A stretch of 64,000 bases of DNA from Thermothelomyces thermophilus ATCC 42464 (lineage: Eukaryota > Ascomycota > Sordariomycetes > Sordariales > Chaetomiaceae). The stretch is from NCBI RefSeq assembly GCF_000226095.1, contig NC_016477.1:1-64000 (forward strand). Reading direction: 5' to 3'. Position 1 is the first letter of the stretch. Each line of letters starts with the position of its first letter. The position numbers and the translations under genes are program-made. The notes beneath the pieces are model-generated. The model had not been told where the DNA came from. It was given only the letters and a program-made list of their open reading frames with translations, and did not search any database. Positions 24,701 through 36,696 of the stretch are shown here, piece after piece.

Positions 24701-26115
24701 TATAATAGAGGTAGCTAAGCTATTATAATAGAGTCTTCTACTGATTATTAGGTCCATTATAACGTTTCCTAGAGAAAGTCGGTATCCTAGGAATCTTCGC
24801 CAAGATCGAATTAATTGACTTCCTAGCTCGCTACCGCTAATAACGACTCTATCGGCTACTCTTTGCCTGGACGGTGGAAAGTCTTCTTATTAAAACGAAC
24901 ATTATAAGTTATAATGACCTTATTAAGCTTAGGTATCTAAACGCGATAGATATTAGAAGTATAATATTCTATAAGATACCCTATCAGCCTATATGGTAGT
25001 ACCTTAAAGTCCTTTATACGCTATTTAGCTTCCCTATCCTTATAGAGGATATATACCTGGTATCTATATATAAAGATACTACTCTAGTCTAGGTATAAGT
25101 TACTAGTTAATATAATTATTAAGCTAGGTTTATATTAGCGAAAATACTATTTAAACTAGCTATAGAGCACTTCGTTAAGAGTTCTAAATGAGTAAACACG
25201 GCTTAGGCTTATTACGTATAAGTATAATACCGCTTATACGCCTTCTGACTAGAGCTTTATAGGCAGATTCGCGCTATTAAGCATCTTAATTAAGCGTAAG
25301 ACTAGCTCTTGCCCTACTTGCTTTGCTAGTCCGTTAGGCTTGTAGATATATAAAGGTAAGAGTTTAAGATTAATATCGCTTTCTATAGCCTAAGTCTAGT
25401 AACGTATCGGTATACGCCCTACTAAACTAATCATTATAATATCGTTATCTTGCTTAATCTTATAGATGATAAGCCTATATTAGCATCTTACCTAGCTCTC
25501 GAAATTCTAGATGACTCCTATAATCCAGTCTAGCGACTTTGTCATTTAAAGGAAAGGGAAGAGCTTCCTACTATACTCGTTAATAATTATAAGTAGCTAT
25601 CGTGATCTATTAATTGCTTTAGAATAGTCGAATAGATCCTAGGTTACTTACTAGAACAGGTATATAGACTTCTACTTAGGTAGTGTTTTCCTAGAGATAA
25701 CCTTACTTATATAAGTATAAGTATAGCTCTTATACTTAATATATACTGTCCCCTTAATATAGACATTTCTAGCGTTATTAATAAGCGCTTTTAACGGTTC
25801 TAGTCCGAGGTAGCTAGCTCTTAAGTGCCAAAGATCCTTAGTATCCTCTCTTATAGTAGGTAATACTTATATCTAGGACCTTTTACTATATATAGTAAAT
25901 ATATTCCATAAGAATATACGAACGTTTACGATACCTGCTTTACTAAGTAAGACGTAGTCTAGGAAGCTTAAGTAGTAGGAAAGTAGCTTATATTTAAGGA
26001 AGGTAAGATTATACTTACATTCTAACTTATAAAGAATAACATTATTTTCTAGTATTCTAAAATATAGTAAGTAATCTAAGCTATAGTATTAAGCGCCCAT
26101 CTTAAGTAATAGAGC
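21714..26115 (-). other. Copia interior, central block (RNase H, RT, integrase remains)
   Basis: 4.4 kb of RIP-worn copia sequence between the two gypsy insertions. Integrase, RT and RNase H remains lie on the minus strand. At 21.7-22.26 kb a coding-like stretch on the plus strand, rich in Ser, Lys and Arg, appears to be an extra antisense gene of the element, now decayed. Confidence 0.75.
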
Positions 26116-26120
26116 TTCTA

Positions 26121-26541
26121 TGTGACGAACCCAACTCAGACTTCTTCTGAAAGGGTCCAGACGGAGGTAGATTGGGCGGGACAAGCAGGCAGGTCGTCTG
26201 AGGGATTCGGTGAAGCCGAAGGGTTCACAACAACACTATAGTTGTCTCTCACAGTAATCAGCAATGCTTGGTATGAGTACTGTGATTGTGATTGTTACCA
26301 CTGGTGAACTCCCAGAGTCCACCATAACGAGTGACTATCTATATGTATATATAATCCTGAGATCACTCTTCACCTAGTGATCCTTTGCCGTCTGGATCAC
26401 GGCTGCGGTAGTGATCCCATAGTGTATGGATCACTTTGCCAAGCGTGATCCTTTCCTGATTGGTCCGTTCGTGCCTGCTGTCCTATTGGCCTGTCGGGGG
26501 AGGCGGCTCAGGCGGCGTCCTGCATGTATATTTCCGTGACA
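26121..26541 (-). repeat. Gypsy 3' LTR, young copy
   Basis: 421 bp, ends TGTGACGAACCC and TTCCGTGACA on the plus strand. It is near identical to 32945-33365. The purine-rich tract AAGGAGGGGCATCG (minus strand) abuts it at 26542. Six GATCAC/GTGATC motifs fall within 26361-26450. Confidence 0.95.
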
Positions 26542-26663
26542 CGATGCCCCTCCTTCAAGGCTTTCGACCCGAAAGCCCATCTTAGGCCGTTTCAAATAGC
26601 GCCAACAACCCTTGGTAAGTTGTCTCCCGTGTTTCTCTCTTTCCTCTGCATGCTGCTAACAAC

Positions 26664-27076
26664 ATGTCTCGTGTAGCAAAGCGTTCGACAAAAAGATCCG
26701 TGAAGACCGAGGAGCGCATTGCCCTGGCTGCTGCCATCAACGAGCTAGGGTTCGAAGTGATGCCTTGTTCTCATTGTTTTTCTCGCGGCCTCTGCTGCCG
26801 TATGATAGAGAGTTCTTCTCGTTGCGGCGAATGCGTTCGTCGCGGAAGGTCGTGCGACGGTTCTGGGGTTCCGGTCTCATCTTGTCCGTGTTCCCTTGTT
26901 GGTGTATTTTTCCTGTACTGACTTCCGCAGTGTCCCGCATTGTGGACGAATCAAAGCGCCTCGACCGATTAGAACAAGATGCTGAGGAGGCTCTTCGTGC
27001 CGACCGCGATTCGTTGGCAAAAGCGCAGCGTCGTCTGGACGAGTCTCTAGCTCGTTTGGACCGTATTCGTCGTTAA
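26664..27076 (+). other. Antisense zinc-finger ORF carried by the young gypsy element
   Basis: Between the end of pol and the 3' LTR, on the strand opposite to pol, lies a coding stretch starting MSRVAKRSTKRSVKTEERIA. It has a compact Cys cluster (PCSHC..RGLCC....SRCGECVRRGRSC) followed, after an intron-like gap of about 47 nt ending CCGCAG, by a charged heptad-like coiled-coil segment (SKRLDRLEQDAEEAL, then RLDESLARLD) up to 27076. Short Cys-rich plus coiled-coil proteins of this build are, to my knowledge, very common in fungal genomes and are often annotated as hypothetical genes. Its position marks it as part of the transposon. The function is unknown. Confidence 0.65.
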
Positions 27077-27299
27077 AAGCGATCGTTGTTGTCTCGAGGG
27101 TCGGAGATGGTTCGCCGGGGTCTTGCGTCTTTGGATGAATTAGAAGAGGTGGAACAGCAGGAATCGGGAGCGGTTCTGGGTGTGTAGCTCAATGGTGGCG
27201 TTGACGTTGTTGACTGGGGCGCCGTCTTTGATTCTGTCCCGGTTTTGCCTTTGGTCGATCCGGGTTCTGCCGGTGGAACTGTTCCAGTTTCTCAGGGCA

Positions 27300-30200
27300 G
27301 TTCAAATTCTTGACTGGTTCCTATGAGTTGTCTTCTGGTCCAAAATCAAGCCATTTGACCAGGTACTGCAGTTCCCCGTTGATGATGCGTGAATCCAGAA
27401 TTTCTTCGACGTCCCATTCTTCCTCTTCGTCCTCTGCTTCGATGTGCATGGCAACCTTGGCGTTTTTCGGTACTGGTTCAAGAAGCGAAACATGAAAAAC
27501 ATCCGTCCGTAGGCGCATAGATGACGGTAACGATAGTCGGTAGTTAGATGTCGAAATTCGTTCTTTGATAACGAAGGGTCCGACCTTCTTGAAGTCCAGC
27601 TTCGTGCTTGGTCGTTTGGTTCGCAAGTTTCGTGCAATCAGGTAGACTTTGTCTCCCCTCTCTAGGCGAGGTCCCTCGAGCCTGTGTTTGTCGTAGTAGT
27701 TCTTCATTCTGGTTTTGACAAACTCGAGTTCCTTCTTGAGCTTCTCGTGCAGTGCGTGCATCTGTTCTACTTTGACTGCTGCTCTTGGCACTGTAACCTC
27801 TAGTCCTTGCCTAAGGTCTGCTTCATATCTGTAGTTCGCGAAGAACGGTGTGACTTTGGTCGTTTCCGTTGGCGTCGTGTTATAAGCGAGTTGTGCTGTT
27901 GGCAACAGCATGACCCAGTCGTCTTGCTGGTAGTTGACGTAAGAGCGGAGGTACTGCTTAACAACTTGGTTCAGTCGCTCCGTTTGTCCGTCAGTCTGTG
28001 GGTGATATGCCGTTGACAGCTTGCTGTTAACGCCCAATCGTTGCATTAACGCTTGCCAGAACTTCGACGCGAACTTGGTGTCTCTGTCGGTGATCCATTC
28101 TTGCGGCCAAGCATGCACTGATGCAACTTGCCGATAGATCACGTCTGCCAGTTGTTCAGCTGTCCATGACTCCTTGTAGGGAAAGAAGTATGCCCATTTA
28201 GTCAGGCGATCTACCATAGTAAGAATACTATCGTAGGTCACTCCTGTGGCTATGTCCTTGGATTCTGGCAGCTTCGTGATGAAGTCTATCGTGACTGAAC
28301 TCCATGGTTTGTCAGCTATTGGTAGTGGCTGAAGTAGCCTATACGGCTTGTGTCGTGCCGTTTTGCTTTGATTACAGATATCGCAGTTCCGTACGACTTC
28401 CTTAACTCGTGCCGTTAACTGTGGAAAGTCGTAGTGTTTCTTGACTTGTGCGACAGTCTTTGTGACTCCTTTGTGTCCTCCGAGTTTCGACTCGTAGAGT
28501 TCTCGAATCATTCGTAGCTGTTGATCTTTGTCGTGGATATACGCTTTGCCTCGGTACCAGAGTTTCCCATCTTTTTCTTCCACTCCGTCAGGTACCACTG
28601 GTCCGGGTGCTGCTTGATACTGTGCCTCGTTGATCCTTTCTTCTCGAAAGATTGCGTAGCATTCTAGGAACGAGTCAAGTGGATCATCTTTCACGGGTGT
28701 CTGCGTTTCGTGATACAGCGTTCCGTCTATTCGTTCCTTGAACAACGGTGGTATTGTTCCCGTTCGTCCTTTCGTGTGATCCGTTCGTCGGCTTAAGATG
28801 TCCGCTCGTGCGTTCTCTTTGCCCTTCTTGTAGCGGATCTCGAAGTTGAATTCCGCGAGGAATTCTGCCCATCGTATTTGTCATCCGTTGAGCTCCTTCG
28901 TCGTCATGAAGTATCGCAGGTTCTTGTGATCCGTATACACTTGTACCGGTTCAATCGTGCCACTGAGGTATGGTCGCCATTCCTTGAAAGCTTCGACAAT
29001 CGCAAGTAGTTCCTTGTCGTGGATCGGATAATTGAGACGTGGTCTATCGAGCTTCTTTGAAAAGAAGGCTATAGGATGTAGCTTCCCTTGTTCGTCTCGT
29101 TGTCCCAATTGTCCTCCGATGGCGTAGTCTGAAGCGTCCGTTTCCACCTCGAATGGCTTCTTGGGGTCTAGCAGTACTAGTACTGGATCTTTAGTAATGG
29201 CGTTACGGATCTGCGTGAATGCTTGCTCGTGTTGCTCTTCCTATTGGAATTCGGCATTCTTCTTAGTGAGTTCGTGCAAAGGTCGTGCGATCGCTCCAAA
29301 GTTCCTGATGAACATCCGGTAGAAGTTCGCAAATCCGATGAAACTTCGTACTTCCGTGACTGACGTCGGTTGTAGCCAATTCTTGATGGCTTCAACCTTT
29401 GAAGGTTCCATCCGAATTTGTCCTGGGGATATTTCGTATCCCAAAAAGACTGTCTTCCTGACATGGAATTCGCTTTTTTCCTTGTTGACTAATAGCTTGT
29501 ACGCGTGCAGCGCGTCCAGCACTGCTTTCACGTGCTTCCGGTGTTCGTCCATCGTCTTGGAGAAGATAAGTATGTCGTCGAGATAACATACCGCAAATTT
29601 GTCGAGAAAGGGTCGGATAGCTTGATCAATCAGGGCTTGGAACGTTGCCGGCGCGTTCGTAAGTCCGAATGGCATGACGAGGTACTCGTAGTGGCCATAG
29701 GGTGTCCTAAAGGCCGTTTTCCACTCGTCGCCTTCTTTGATCCGTATGTGGTTGTAGGCCGATGGCAAGTCAAGACGCGTAAAATATTGGGCTCCTGCCA
29801 ACTGATCTCGGAGCCGTGAGATCAGTGGTAACGGGTATCGGTTTTTCACGGTCTGTTCGTTGAGTTGCCGATAGTCGACGTATAACCGTAGCTTTCCATC
29901 TTTCTTAGGCACAAACAGGATTAGGTAGCCTGCTAGCAATGTCGACGGGCGGATATGTCCTCTTCGAAGGTTCTCCTCCAAATATCGCTTAAGTTCTTCG
30001 TTCTATGTCTGGCTCGTGTAGTAAATCTTGAAGAACTTTAGTCGTGCTCCTTCCTTGAGCTTGATCTCGTGATCCCATAGGCCGTGTTCTAGTAATCCTT
30101 CCAGATGCTTCGGTTCGAATGCTAGGTGTCCTTCGTATTCCTTCGGTACTTCCCCAGTCTTGTCTCGTCTCTCGGTTTTCTGATAGTATACAAACTTAGT

Positions 30201-32890
30201 TCCGTCTATGGCGATGCTAGCGATTTCTCCTGTCTCAACCCACTGCTCTAGTTGCAGTACTCTACATTCGTCAACGGAGAGAACAGCTATCGGCGGTTTA
30301 GCTCGTTCCTCCTGTCGCGATATCGATGTCGTTGTGCCGCCTCTTCCAGAGTCTGTAGTGGTCTGCCTGCCACTGTCCGTCTCTTGCGGTGGATCCGTAG
30401 GACATGCCTTTCTCTGAGCATCGTCCGCTCGCGATCCTTGCGCGCTCCCCATCTCGCTGGTCGAATACGACTCCGTTCGGGGTCGCAGGTGGCCACCATT
30501 CTTCTAGCTGATGTCCGGGTCGTAATCTTCATGCCATGGTAACCCCAATATTATGTCTTTGTCGTTACCTATGTCCACGATGCTAAATACGACTGCTGTG
30601 GTCTTCCCTGCCATAGTGATGTCGATCGGTTCGGTCTCTCTGCGTACCCATTATGTCGGAAATGGCCCTTTGACTATGCCATGCTTCCGCTTCATTCTCC
30701 AGGGTATCCGCAGCTGATTCACAAGTGTCGGCGAAATCAGATTCATCTCTGCTTCACTGTCCACTAGTGCGAGCATTTCGTGCTGTTTCCACTGTGCTGT
30801 TATCCACAATCGCTTGTCTTGCCGCCGTCGTCCAAAGATTGCGGCGATTTCCCATGTTTCTGCCGGGAGGTCTCGGTATGGTGGTCTCTTACGCCAGTTC
30901 CTCCTGTACTGCGTTACCACTCGCCGCTGTGCGGGCGTTAATGGTTTCCGGGCCCCTCGAAGGGCCCTGACCCGTTTCCCAGGTCAGTGCTAACCTCTCT
31001 GGTTGTTCGGCTGATAGCGGCTTCGTCGATCGTGCTTATCTCTGTGAGCCATTGAGTGCTTACGGCTTCCCACCATTGGGCTCGTTCTGCTTTCTGTCGT
31101 GCGTGCCATAGCTTCGTCTGAAGCTCCCGAATTTGCAATTTCTTTTCTTCCGCGTGATAGAGGCAATCGTTGCTCCAGCACGAGTCCCATGTGTCTCGTC
31201 CGGTTCCGCAGTGCCTAGGCCAGGCTCGTCTTAGAACTATCGTGATGCTTCCTAGATCGCGGGCTTCGATCTTCCAGAGCAATTCGGCCGCTCTGTTTCG
31301 TTCGTCTCTTCCGCGATTCGCGCGCATGAACTAGTATTCTGGGTTCCGCACGTCGTTGCTGAGTTGCTGATCGTCAAGATGCTCGGCATAGCTATCGGGC
31401 CCATCATATGTCACAGGCTGTTCTCCTTTGATGGCTTCCACGATACGTCGGAGTTCCCTTATTTCGTCCTTCATCTCATCGCTCTGCTAGGCGAGTCGAG
31501 TCAAGCGCCTATCCCGTTCGCGCAGTTCCGTGTTGAGTCGGAAAACTTCGTTGCGGTACCATTCGATTCGTTCCTGGAGGAATAGAGCATTGGGTCCGGG
31601 TCTTTCGATTCCTTGGGTGTCGGTTGTCTACGATCCATCCCGCCTCTGCGTGACTGTAAAACCCCACTGACTCAAGGCTGGGAGAATCGAAATTAGTGGT
31701 ACGTATTCTCCTGCCGTGTCCCATTCGGCAAGACCTGTCTCTGGGTCCATAGTGACCAGTTCGGAGTACGGTGCTTGTTCGTCTTCACCGTTGCCGTCGT
31801 GTCCGAGACTGTCCGTGTCACTGCCCTTGTCTTCGTAGCTCGTGGCCGCTACTTCGATGACGTCCTTGGTGGTTTCGTCGATGTCCGCGATTTCTTTTCC
31901 AGGGACTAGCTTCCACTCTTTCTTCGGGCTTCGGCATTCTCGCTTATAGTGCCCTTTCTTTCCGCAGTTGTAGCAGATGACATTAGACTTGTCTTGGGTC
32001 GTCTTCTTCCGGTCCTGCTTCTGCGCTACGTCCACATCCATGGCTCCGGGGTACGTCCCGTACGAGGTACTGACGTACGCTCGCTTTTTCTTGTCGTTGG
32101 CCTTAACCATGGTTCCGTTCATTCGACCTCGTTTCTGCTGCTCTCGTGCGTAGAGTCGATCATCGATCCTGATGGCCTACGCGATGTATTTATCTAGAGT
32201 CTCAGGCCGATCGTACTTATATAGCTCGTCCTTGACCTTTTCCTTCAGGCCATTGTAGAACAATTGCATTAACGCCTCGTCGTTAAGCTAAGACTTGAGC
32301 ATGTCCTATCTAAACTGTGCGGCATAGGAGGCTGCTGACTTGGTCTGTCGGAGATTGGCGAGTCTTTCTTGCGCATGAATCTTCTCGTCTTTGTCGCCAA
32401 AAACTTTCCGAAGCTCTTCTTCGAATCGGTCGTAAGATCGGAAGACTGCCTGCGTAAACGCGTCTCGGTCATCTTCGTCTTCCTTAGTGAGATAGTCGTT
32501 CCACGTAGGCTCGAACCATCTGAGTGCCTTGCCCTCTAGTCTTGTAGCTACGTAGAGGACTTTGGCTTTGTCGTCCGGAAACTTGTCGTTATTGAGCCAG
32601 AAGTAGGATCGGAGGTTTGTCAGGAATCCTGCGAGATCCTCCTTGGTTCCTCCGTATTTGCCAGGTAGTTCGATCTTGATACGCTTCGCTTTGGCGCCCT
32701 CGAGTGCCTCAATTTTGGCGTAGGCCTCGTTGACCAACTTCTATAAGTACTTCTCGCGGTTCTCGAGTTCCTTGATTCGAGCTTGAGCAGCCTTGTCTCT
32801 CTGGTCCAACTCCTGGATCCGCTGCTAGAGTTGACCAAGCTAGGCGAGCAGTTGTTCGGCCGTGACGTCGGTAGCCATGTCGGTGTCGAG
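27300..32890 (-). other. Gag-pol region of the young gypsy element (fossil)
   Basis: This interval holds gag, protease, RT, RNase H, integrase and chromodomain of the chromovirus in that order on the minus strand. It is interrupted about eight times and is listed only to mark its extent. Confidence 0.9.
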
Positions 32891-32944
32891 GTCGAAGTCA
32901 CCTCCGTTCTGAACCATGACAGAACAAAGGGAGTGGTAACAACG

Positions 32945-33365
32945 TGTGACGAACCCAACTCAGACTTCTTCTGAAAGGGTCCAGACGGAGGTGGATTGGG
33001 CGGGACAAGCAGGCAGGTCGTCTGAGGGATTCGGTGAAGCCGAAGGGTTCACAACAACACTATAGTTGTCTCTCACAGTAATCAGCAATGCTTGGTATGA
33101 GTACTGTGATTGTGATTGTTACCACTGGTGAACTCCCAGAGTCCACCATAACGAGTGACTATCTACATGTATATATAATCCTGAGATCACTCTTCACCTA
33201 GTGATCCTTTGCCGTCTGGATCACGGCTGCGGTAGTGATCCCATAGTGTATGGATCACTTTGCCAAGCGTGATCCTTTCCTGATTGGTCCGTTCGTGCCT
33301 GCTGTCCTATTGGCCTGTCGGGGGAGGCGGCTCAGGCGGCGTCCTGCATGCATATTTCCGTGACA
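32945..33365 (-). repeat. Gypsy 5' LTR, young copy
   Basis: 421 bp, near identical to 26121-26541, followed by the target duplication TTCTA. Confidence 0.95.
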
Positions 33366-33370
33366 TTCTA

Positions 33371-34994
33371 AGATAATATTAATATAGAATCCTTTGACAA
33401 TAATAATATTCTTAAGCGTTAGGCTCTTAGTATATAGTCTATATGGTCTATCTAAAACGTTCTTAATTACCTAAGTACCCCTCCTACTAATAGGAAAGGT
33501 TATCGTACCCGTTTTAATAAACTTAGGATCTTCTACCTTAACGAATATCCTAGGTAAAAGGAACTTCTTATCGTTAACTAAGTAGGTTATACCGTATAAG
33601 TCTAGTAAAGTACTTTCCGAAAAAGGATAACGTTATAGAGCGACTATATTAAACGCCCTATAGTAAGTTAAGAGCTTACTAAGTAGTTAAAGACTAATAA
33701 TTAATATATTAAGAGAACTAAGGTATCCTACCCCTAATTACCTAGAATAGGATAACTCCCCTTACTTAGTAATAAATTAACTTTTCAGTCTAGCTTACTT
33801 TGGCTTATTAAGCTCTTAGCAAATCCTCTTATACTTCTTATTAGAAAGGTATAAGTATTACTTATTACTATAGATAGCTTACTTAAGTATATAACAGTTT
33901 ACTAGATCCTATAGATATCTTAGATACTTATAGGGATATTCTATATTATATTACTAACCGCTATAAAAGTCTCTATACAAGTCTCTACCTCTCTCCTTAC
34001 TACTCTTCTAAGCTATAGGAAGTATTAGTGTATAAGTTATCAAGAAGATTCTATACTTCCGAGAGACTCTAGGTTATATATCATTATTAATTAGGATCTT
34101 GGCCATTGTAACAAAGGTACTAAGCTCCGGAAGTAGCTATCCTATACCATTAGCAAGCTCGATTTCTATCCTCTTATTCGCTACCTAGGTTAGTAGGATA
34201 CATATAACGATAGTATTAAGAAAGGTATAAAGTCCTTATATACCCTATACTTCTAGGATATCGTATTAGATAGCTTACTAGAAGGCGATATTAAAGTTAC
34301 AAATCTAGTGCTATAGATTAATTCCTAAACGCTTAGCTATATTAAAACTAGTTATATATTATACGGTAATCATTATATAGAGCGTTACGATAGATAGTAT
34401 AAGTATAAAGTAAAGCGCCTAGATAATCCCCCTAATAAGGTTAATATCCTTCTTCCTATACGCTTTCGCAGCTTTATAAAGTTTAGGATCTATAATATAC
34501 ACTAGCTAGCGTTATAGCTATCCTATCTACTTACTAATATCTACAGTATATACCATATCTTTATAAAAGGAGTCTTATAGTTACGCAAATTTAGCTATAA
34601 TAGCTATATTAGAAGGTATTAAATCTGTAGATATCGAGGGCGACAATCCTTCTTAGAGCTACTCCTAAGAAGCTAGGATAAGGTTATCTCTAGCTTGCTT
34701 ACAAGTTAGGCGCTACGGAACTTCCAGATCTGGCTCGTAGTTGCCATTAGGGTCAACAAATCCCTATATACCGGCGAATTTAGCCTATAATTACAGTTCA
34801 ATATACCACAAGTTCCAGGAACTAGGCCCTATAAGGCGTATAGAAGTCTTAACTAGGATCTCGGACATAATAGACGGATACGTTGTCGAAAGCGTATAGA
34901 AGCAGGGTAAGAGAGTTTGTAACCGAAGAAAGAAGCTACCACTAATATTAAAGATACGTCGGCAGAGGAGTAGTCAAGGCGCCAGGCTTATAAC
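33371..34994 (-). other. Copia interior, gag-side block
   Basis: RIP-worn sequence between the young gypsy element and the right copia LTR. On the minus strand a gag-like frame begins near 34.87 kb (MSEILVK, then FVDPNGNYEP), typical of the start of copia polyproteins. Heavily broken. Confidence 0.65.
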
Positions 34995-35209
34995 TGCCGA
35001 ACGTAGTGATGAGCTTCCGAGAGCGTTGAAAGCAGTGTCTGTAGTGGGTGGCTGTACGAAGGAGACAGTGCCTTGTTAAACTATCTATAAAGGAGACAAA
35101 ACGACTAATATTTATAGACAAAGGAACTGGCTAATGCGTTGGCAACGACGCCTTATACGCTGTGGCACGTATGTGGCTAATACTCTTAGAAGCTCCATAG
35201 CTTCTGACA
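34995..35209 (-). repeat. Copia LTR, right (5' LTR of the element)
   Basis: 215 bp from TGCCGAACG to TTCTGACA, followed by the target duplication AGCCA at 35210-35214. Confidence 0.92.
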
Positions 35210-36696
35210 AGCCAACACTAAAGGGAGGGTGGGGTCTTGGAGAGGTGAAGGGTTGGCAACAGGCACTTGAAGAGGGAAGTAGAAGGAGTTGAATTTGCAG
35301 GTATAGCCACGTTTCTGGTATTCTACACGGAGTCTTGGTCCGGCACGAATTATTTGGAGCTCGGGGCAGCTAGCTTCCGATAGCTAGCTAAAGGGCGTAG
35401 TAGGTATAGATAATTCAGGGTCACCTGACAATGCCCTGGCTTATGTCCGACTCAGGTACCTAACATGATAGGTCAGTTGTGATGGGCAAGAGACTACTAG
35501 CTGATGCCGTTGCCAGCCGACGTTATCTCAGCTGGTTTGACCGACAGCTGCATTGTGTCTTGTTCTCCATCATTATCTCCTGTTAGCCGATGCCATCCGG
35601 AATCCGAATCCATTGGAGGAAGCACCTGGTGAATGCCAAGCACTACGGCTGGGGCGGCGGAATGGTCTCTGCTGCGGAGATATTGCGGAAGCGCCGCCGC
35701 AAGCCGTCCGGTGCGCTCGAGCACTGAGCACTCCGTTGGTCGAAACTACATACTGCCAAAAGGAAATTGCAACTAGGAGAGAGTAAACTGATGGTAGCAT
35801 CAAGGAATGCAGTTTGTTAGCCGGGTATACACGTGTGTATAATTATACTACAATTCTTATAGGTTCACTTCTATTTTTGTCTGTTTTTCTTTTTTCCCTT
35901 TTCCTTTATGATATAGAGGCAATTATATATGTTTACCAAACCTGACATCTACTAACATGCACATATTGTTATGCGCTGTTAAGATCGAGATGGGACGAGT
36001 ATATTCATCTGCACACTACTACGTAGCGTTTGAGAAACAAAGTCTTCATGCGGCCACAATTAGTGTGAAGCATTTAGAGCCACTCCTTAAACCACGCCAC
36101 AGCTGCCCTGCTTGCCCTCTCCAGGCTTTTCATCTCTGCCTCGTTCTCCCGATTCCTCTAATGGCAAATCCATGCTCCAGGCCCAACTTGGGAATCTCCA
36201 AGACGGCGAACATCCTCACCTCCTCAGTAAACTAGGGGTCCTTTTCCGGTGCCAAGACTTGCACAAAGGGCGAGCTTCTCGCTTCTTTTCTGCTTGGCAG
36301 CCGGTAGGATGCGGAAAAGCGAACTATCTTCGTATACTGCAACTGCTACGATGGTGTTGGTGGAAGAAGGAAGTGAAGGCTGACTGGGGCCACCCTGCAG
36401 GAAGATGTGGGTGGCTGCAACCCTAGTGGGGCCCGGACCATCACACAGCCGGACCCCGCTAAGGTCCTGCTGGACCCTCCTCCGGCTTCCTCCGGCCCGG
36501 TCCCGCCAAGGCCCGCTTGCCCCGGGCCTGGCCAACTTAGCTCCGGCTCCCCACGTACGAAGTACTACTCCGAGAGTTTCAAAGAGACCTTGGGTTTGGT
36601 TCGGTGACTGCTAGTCCAGAATGCTCGTTCCCGCTTCGCTTTCATTCCTCATTCGCCCGAATTCATTTTTCAACCGCCAAGCAGTACACCGTCCCG
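35210..36696. other. Intergenic; includes the former upstream DNA of the DUF1338 gene
   Basis: Before the copia insertion, the bases from 35215 onward lay directly upstream of the DUF1338 gene, so its original promoter should be in the first part of this stretch. 36420-36560 is C-rich, with repeated CTCCGG and CCCCGC, just ahead of the quinone reductase remnant. Only short frames with no family resemblance occur. Confidence 0.6.

Larger units (their letters stand above)
26121..33365 (-). mobile_element. Ty3/gypsy chromovirus, young copy (fossil, broken)
   Basis: 7.2 kb bounded by 421-bp LTRs that differ at only three positions I can see, all transitions, and flanked by TTCTA at 26116-26120 and 33366-33370. 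On the minus strand in order: gag (about 32.9-31.6 kb) with a CCHC zinc knuckle (CYNCGKKGHYKREC), protease-like VDSEAEMNLI (about 30.8 kb), reverse transcriptase (about 30.0-29.25 kb, CYLDDILIFS), RNase H (about 29.15-28.9 kb), zinc-finger integrase (about 28.65-27.6 kb) and a chromodomain at the end of pol (about 27.4-27.3 kb, VEEILDSR..YLVKWL), which places it among chromoviruses. Pol is followed by a non-pol stretch with an antisense gene. Coding is interrupted about eight times, so it is not intact, but it is recent and little RIPped compared with everything around it. Confidence 0.95.
13424..35209 (-). mobile_element. Ty1/copia LTR retrotransposon (fossil) containing two later gypsy insertions
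   Basis: Matching 215-bp LTRs at both ends (13424-13638 and 34995-35209) are flanked by the same 5 bases, AGCCA, at 13419-13423 and 35210-35214. This shows one insertion now 21.8 kb long. Removing the two gypsy elements leaves about 6.6 kb of interior in three blocks: 13639-14211, 21714-26115 and 33371-34994. On the minus strand the blocks show, in copia order, a gag-like start (about 34.9 kb downward), integrase-like sequence (about 25.2-25.8 kb), reverse transcriptase (about 23.2-24.1 kb, with a YID.F active-site-like stretch) and the RNase H region (about 22.3-22.9 kb). Integrase before RT is diagnostic of copia. The element is heavily RIPped, old and broken many times throughout. Confidence 0.88.

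Noticed and set aside
35497-35803. Short frames in both directions between the copia LTR and the quinone reductase remnant
   Set aside because: Each is under 80 codons, overlapping, with no family signature.
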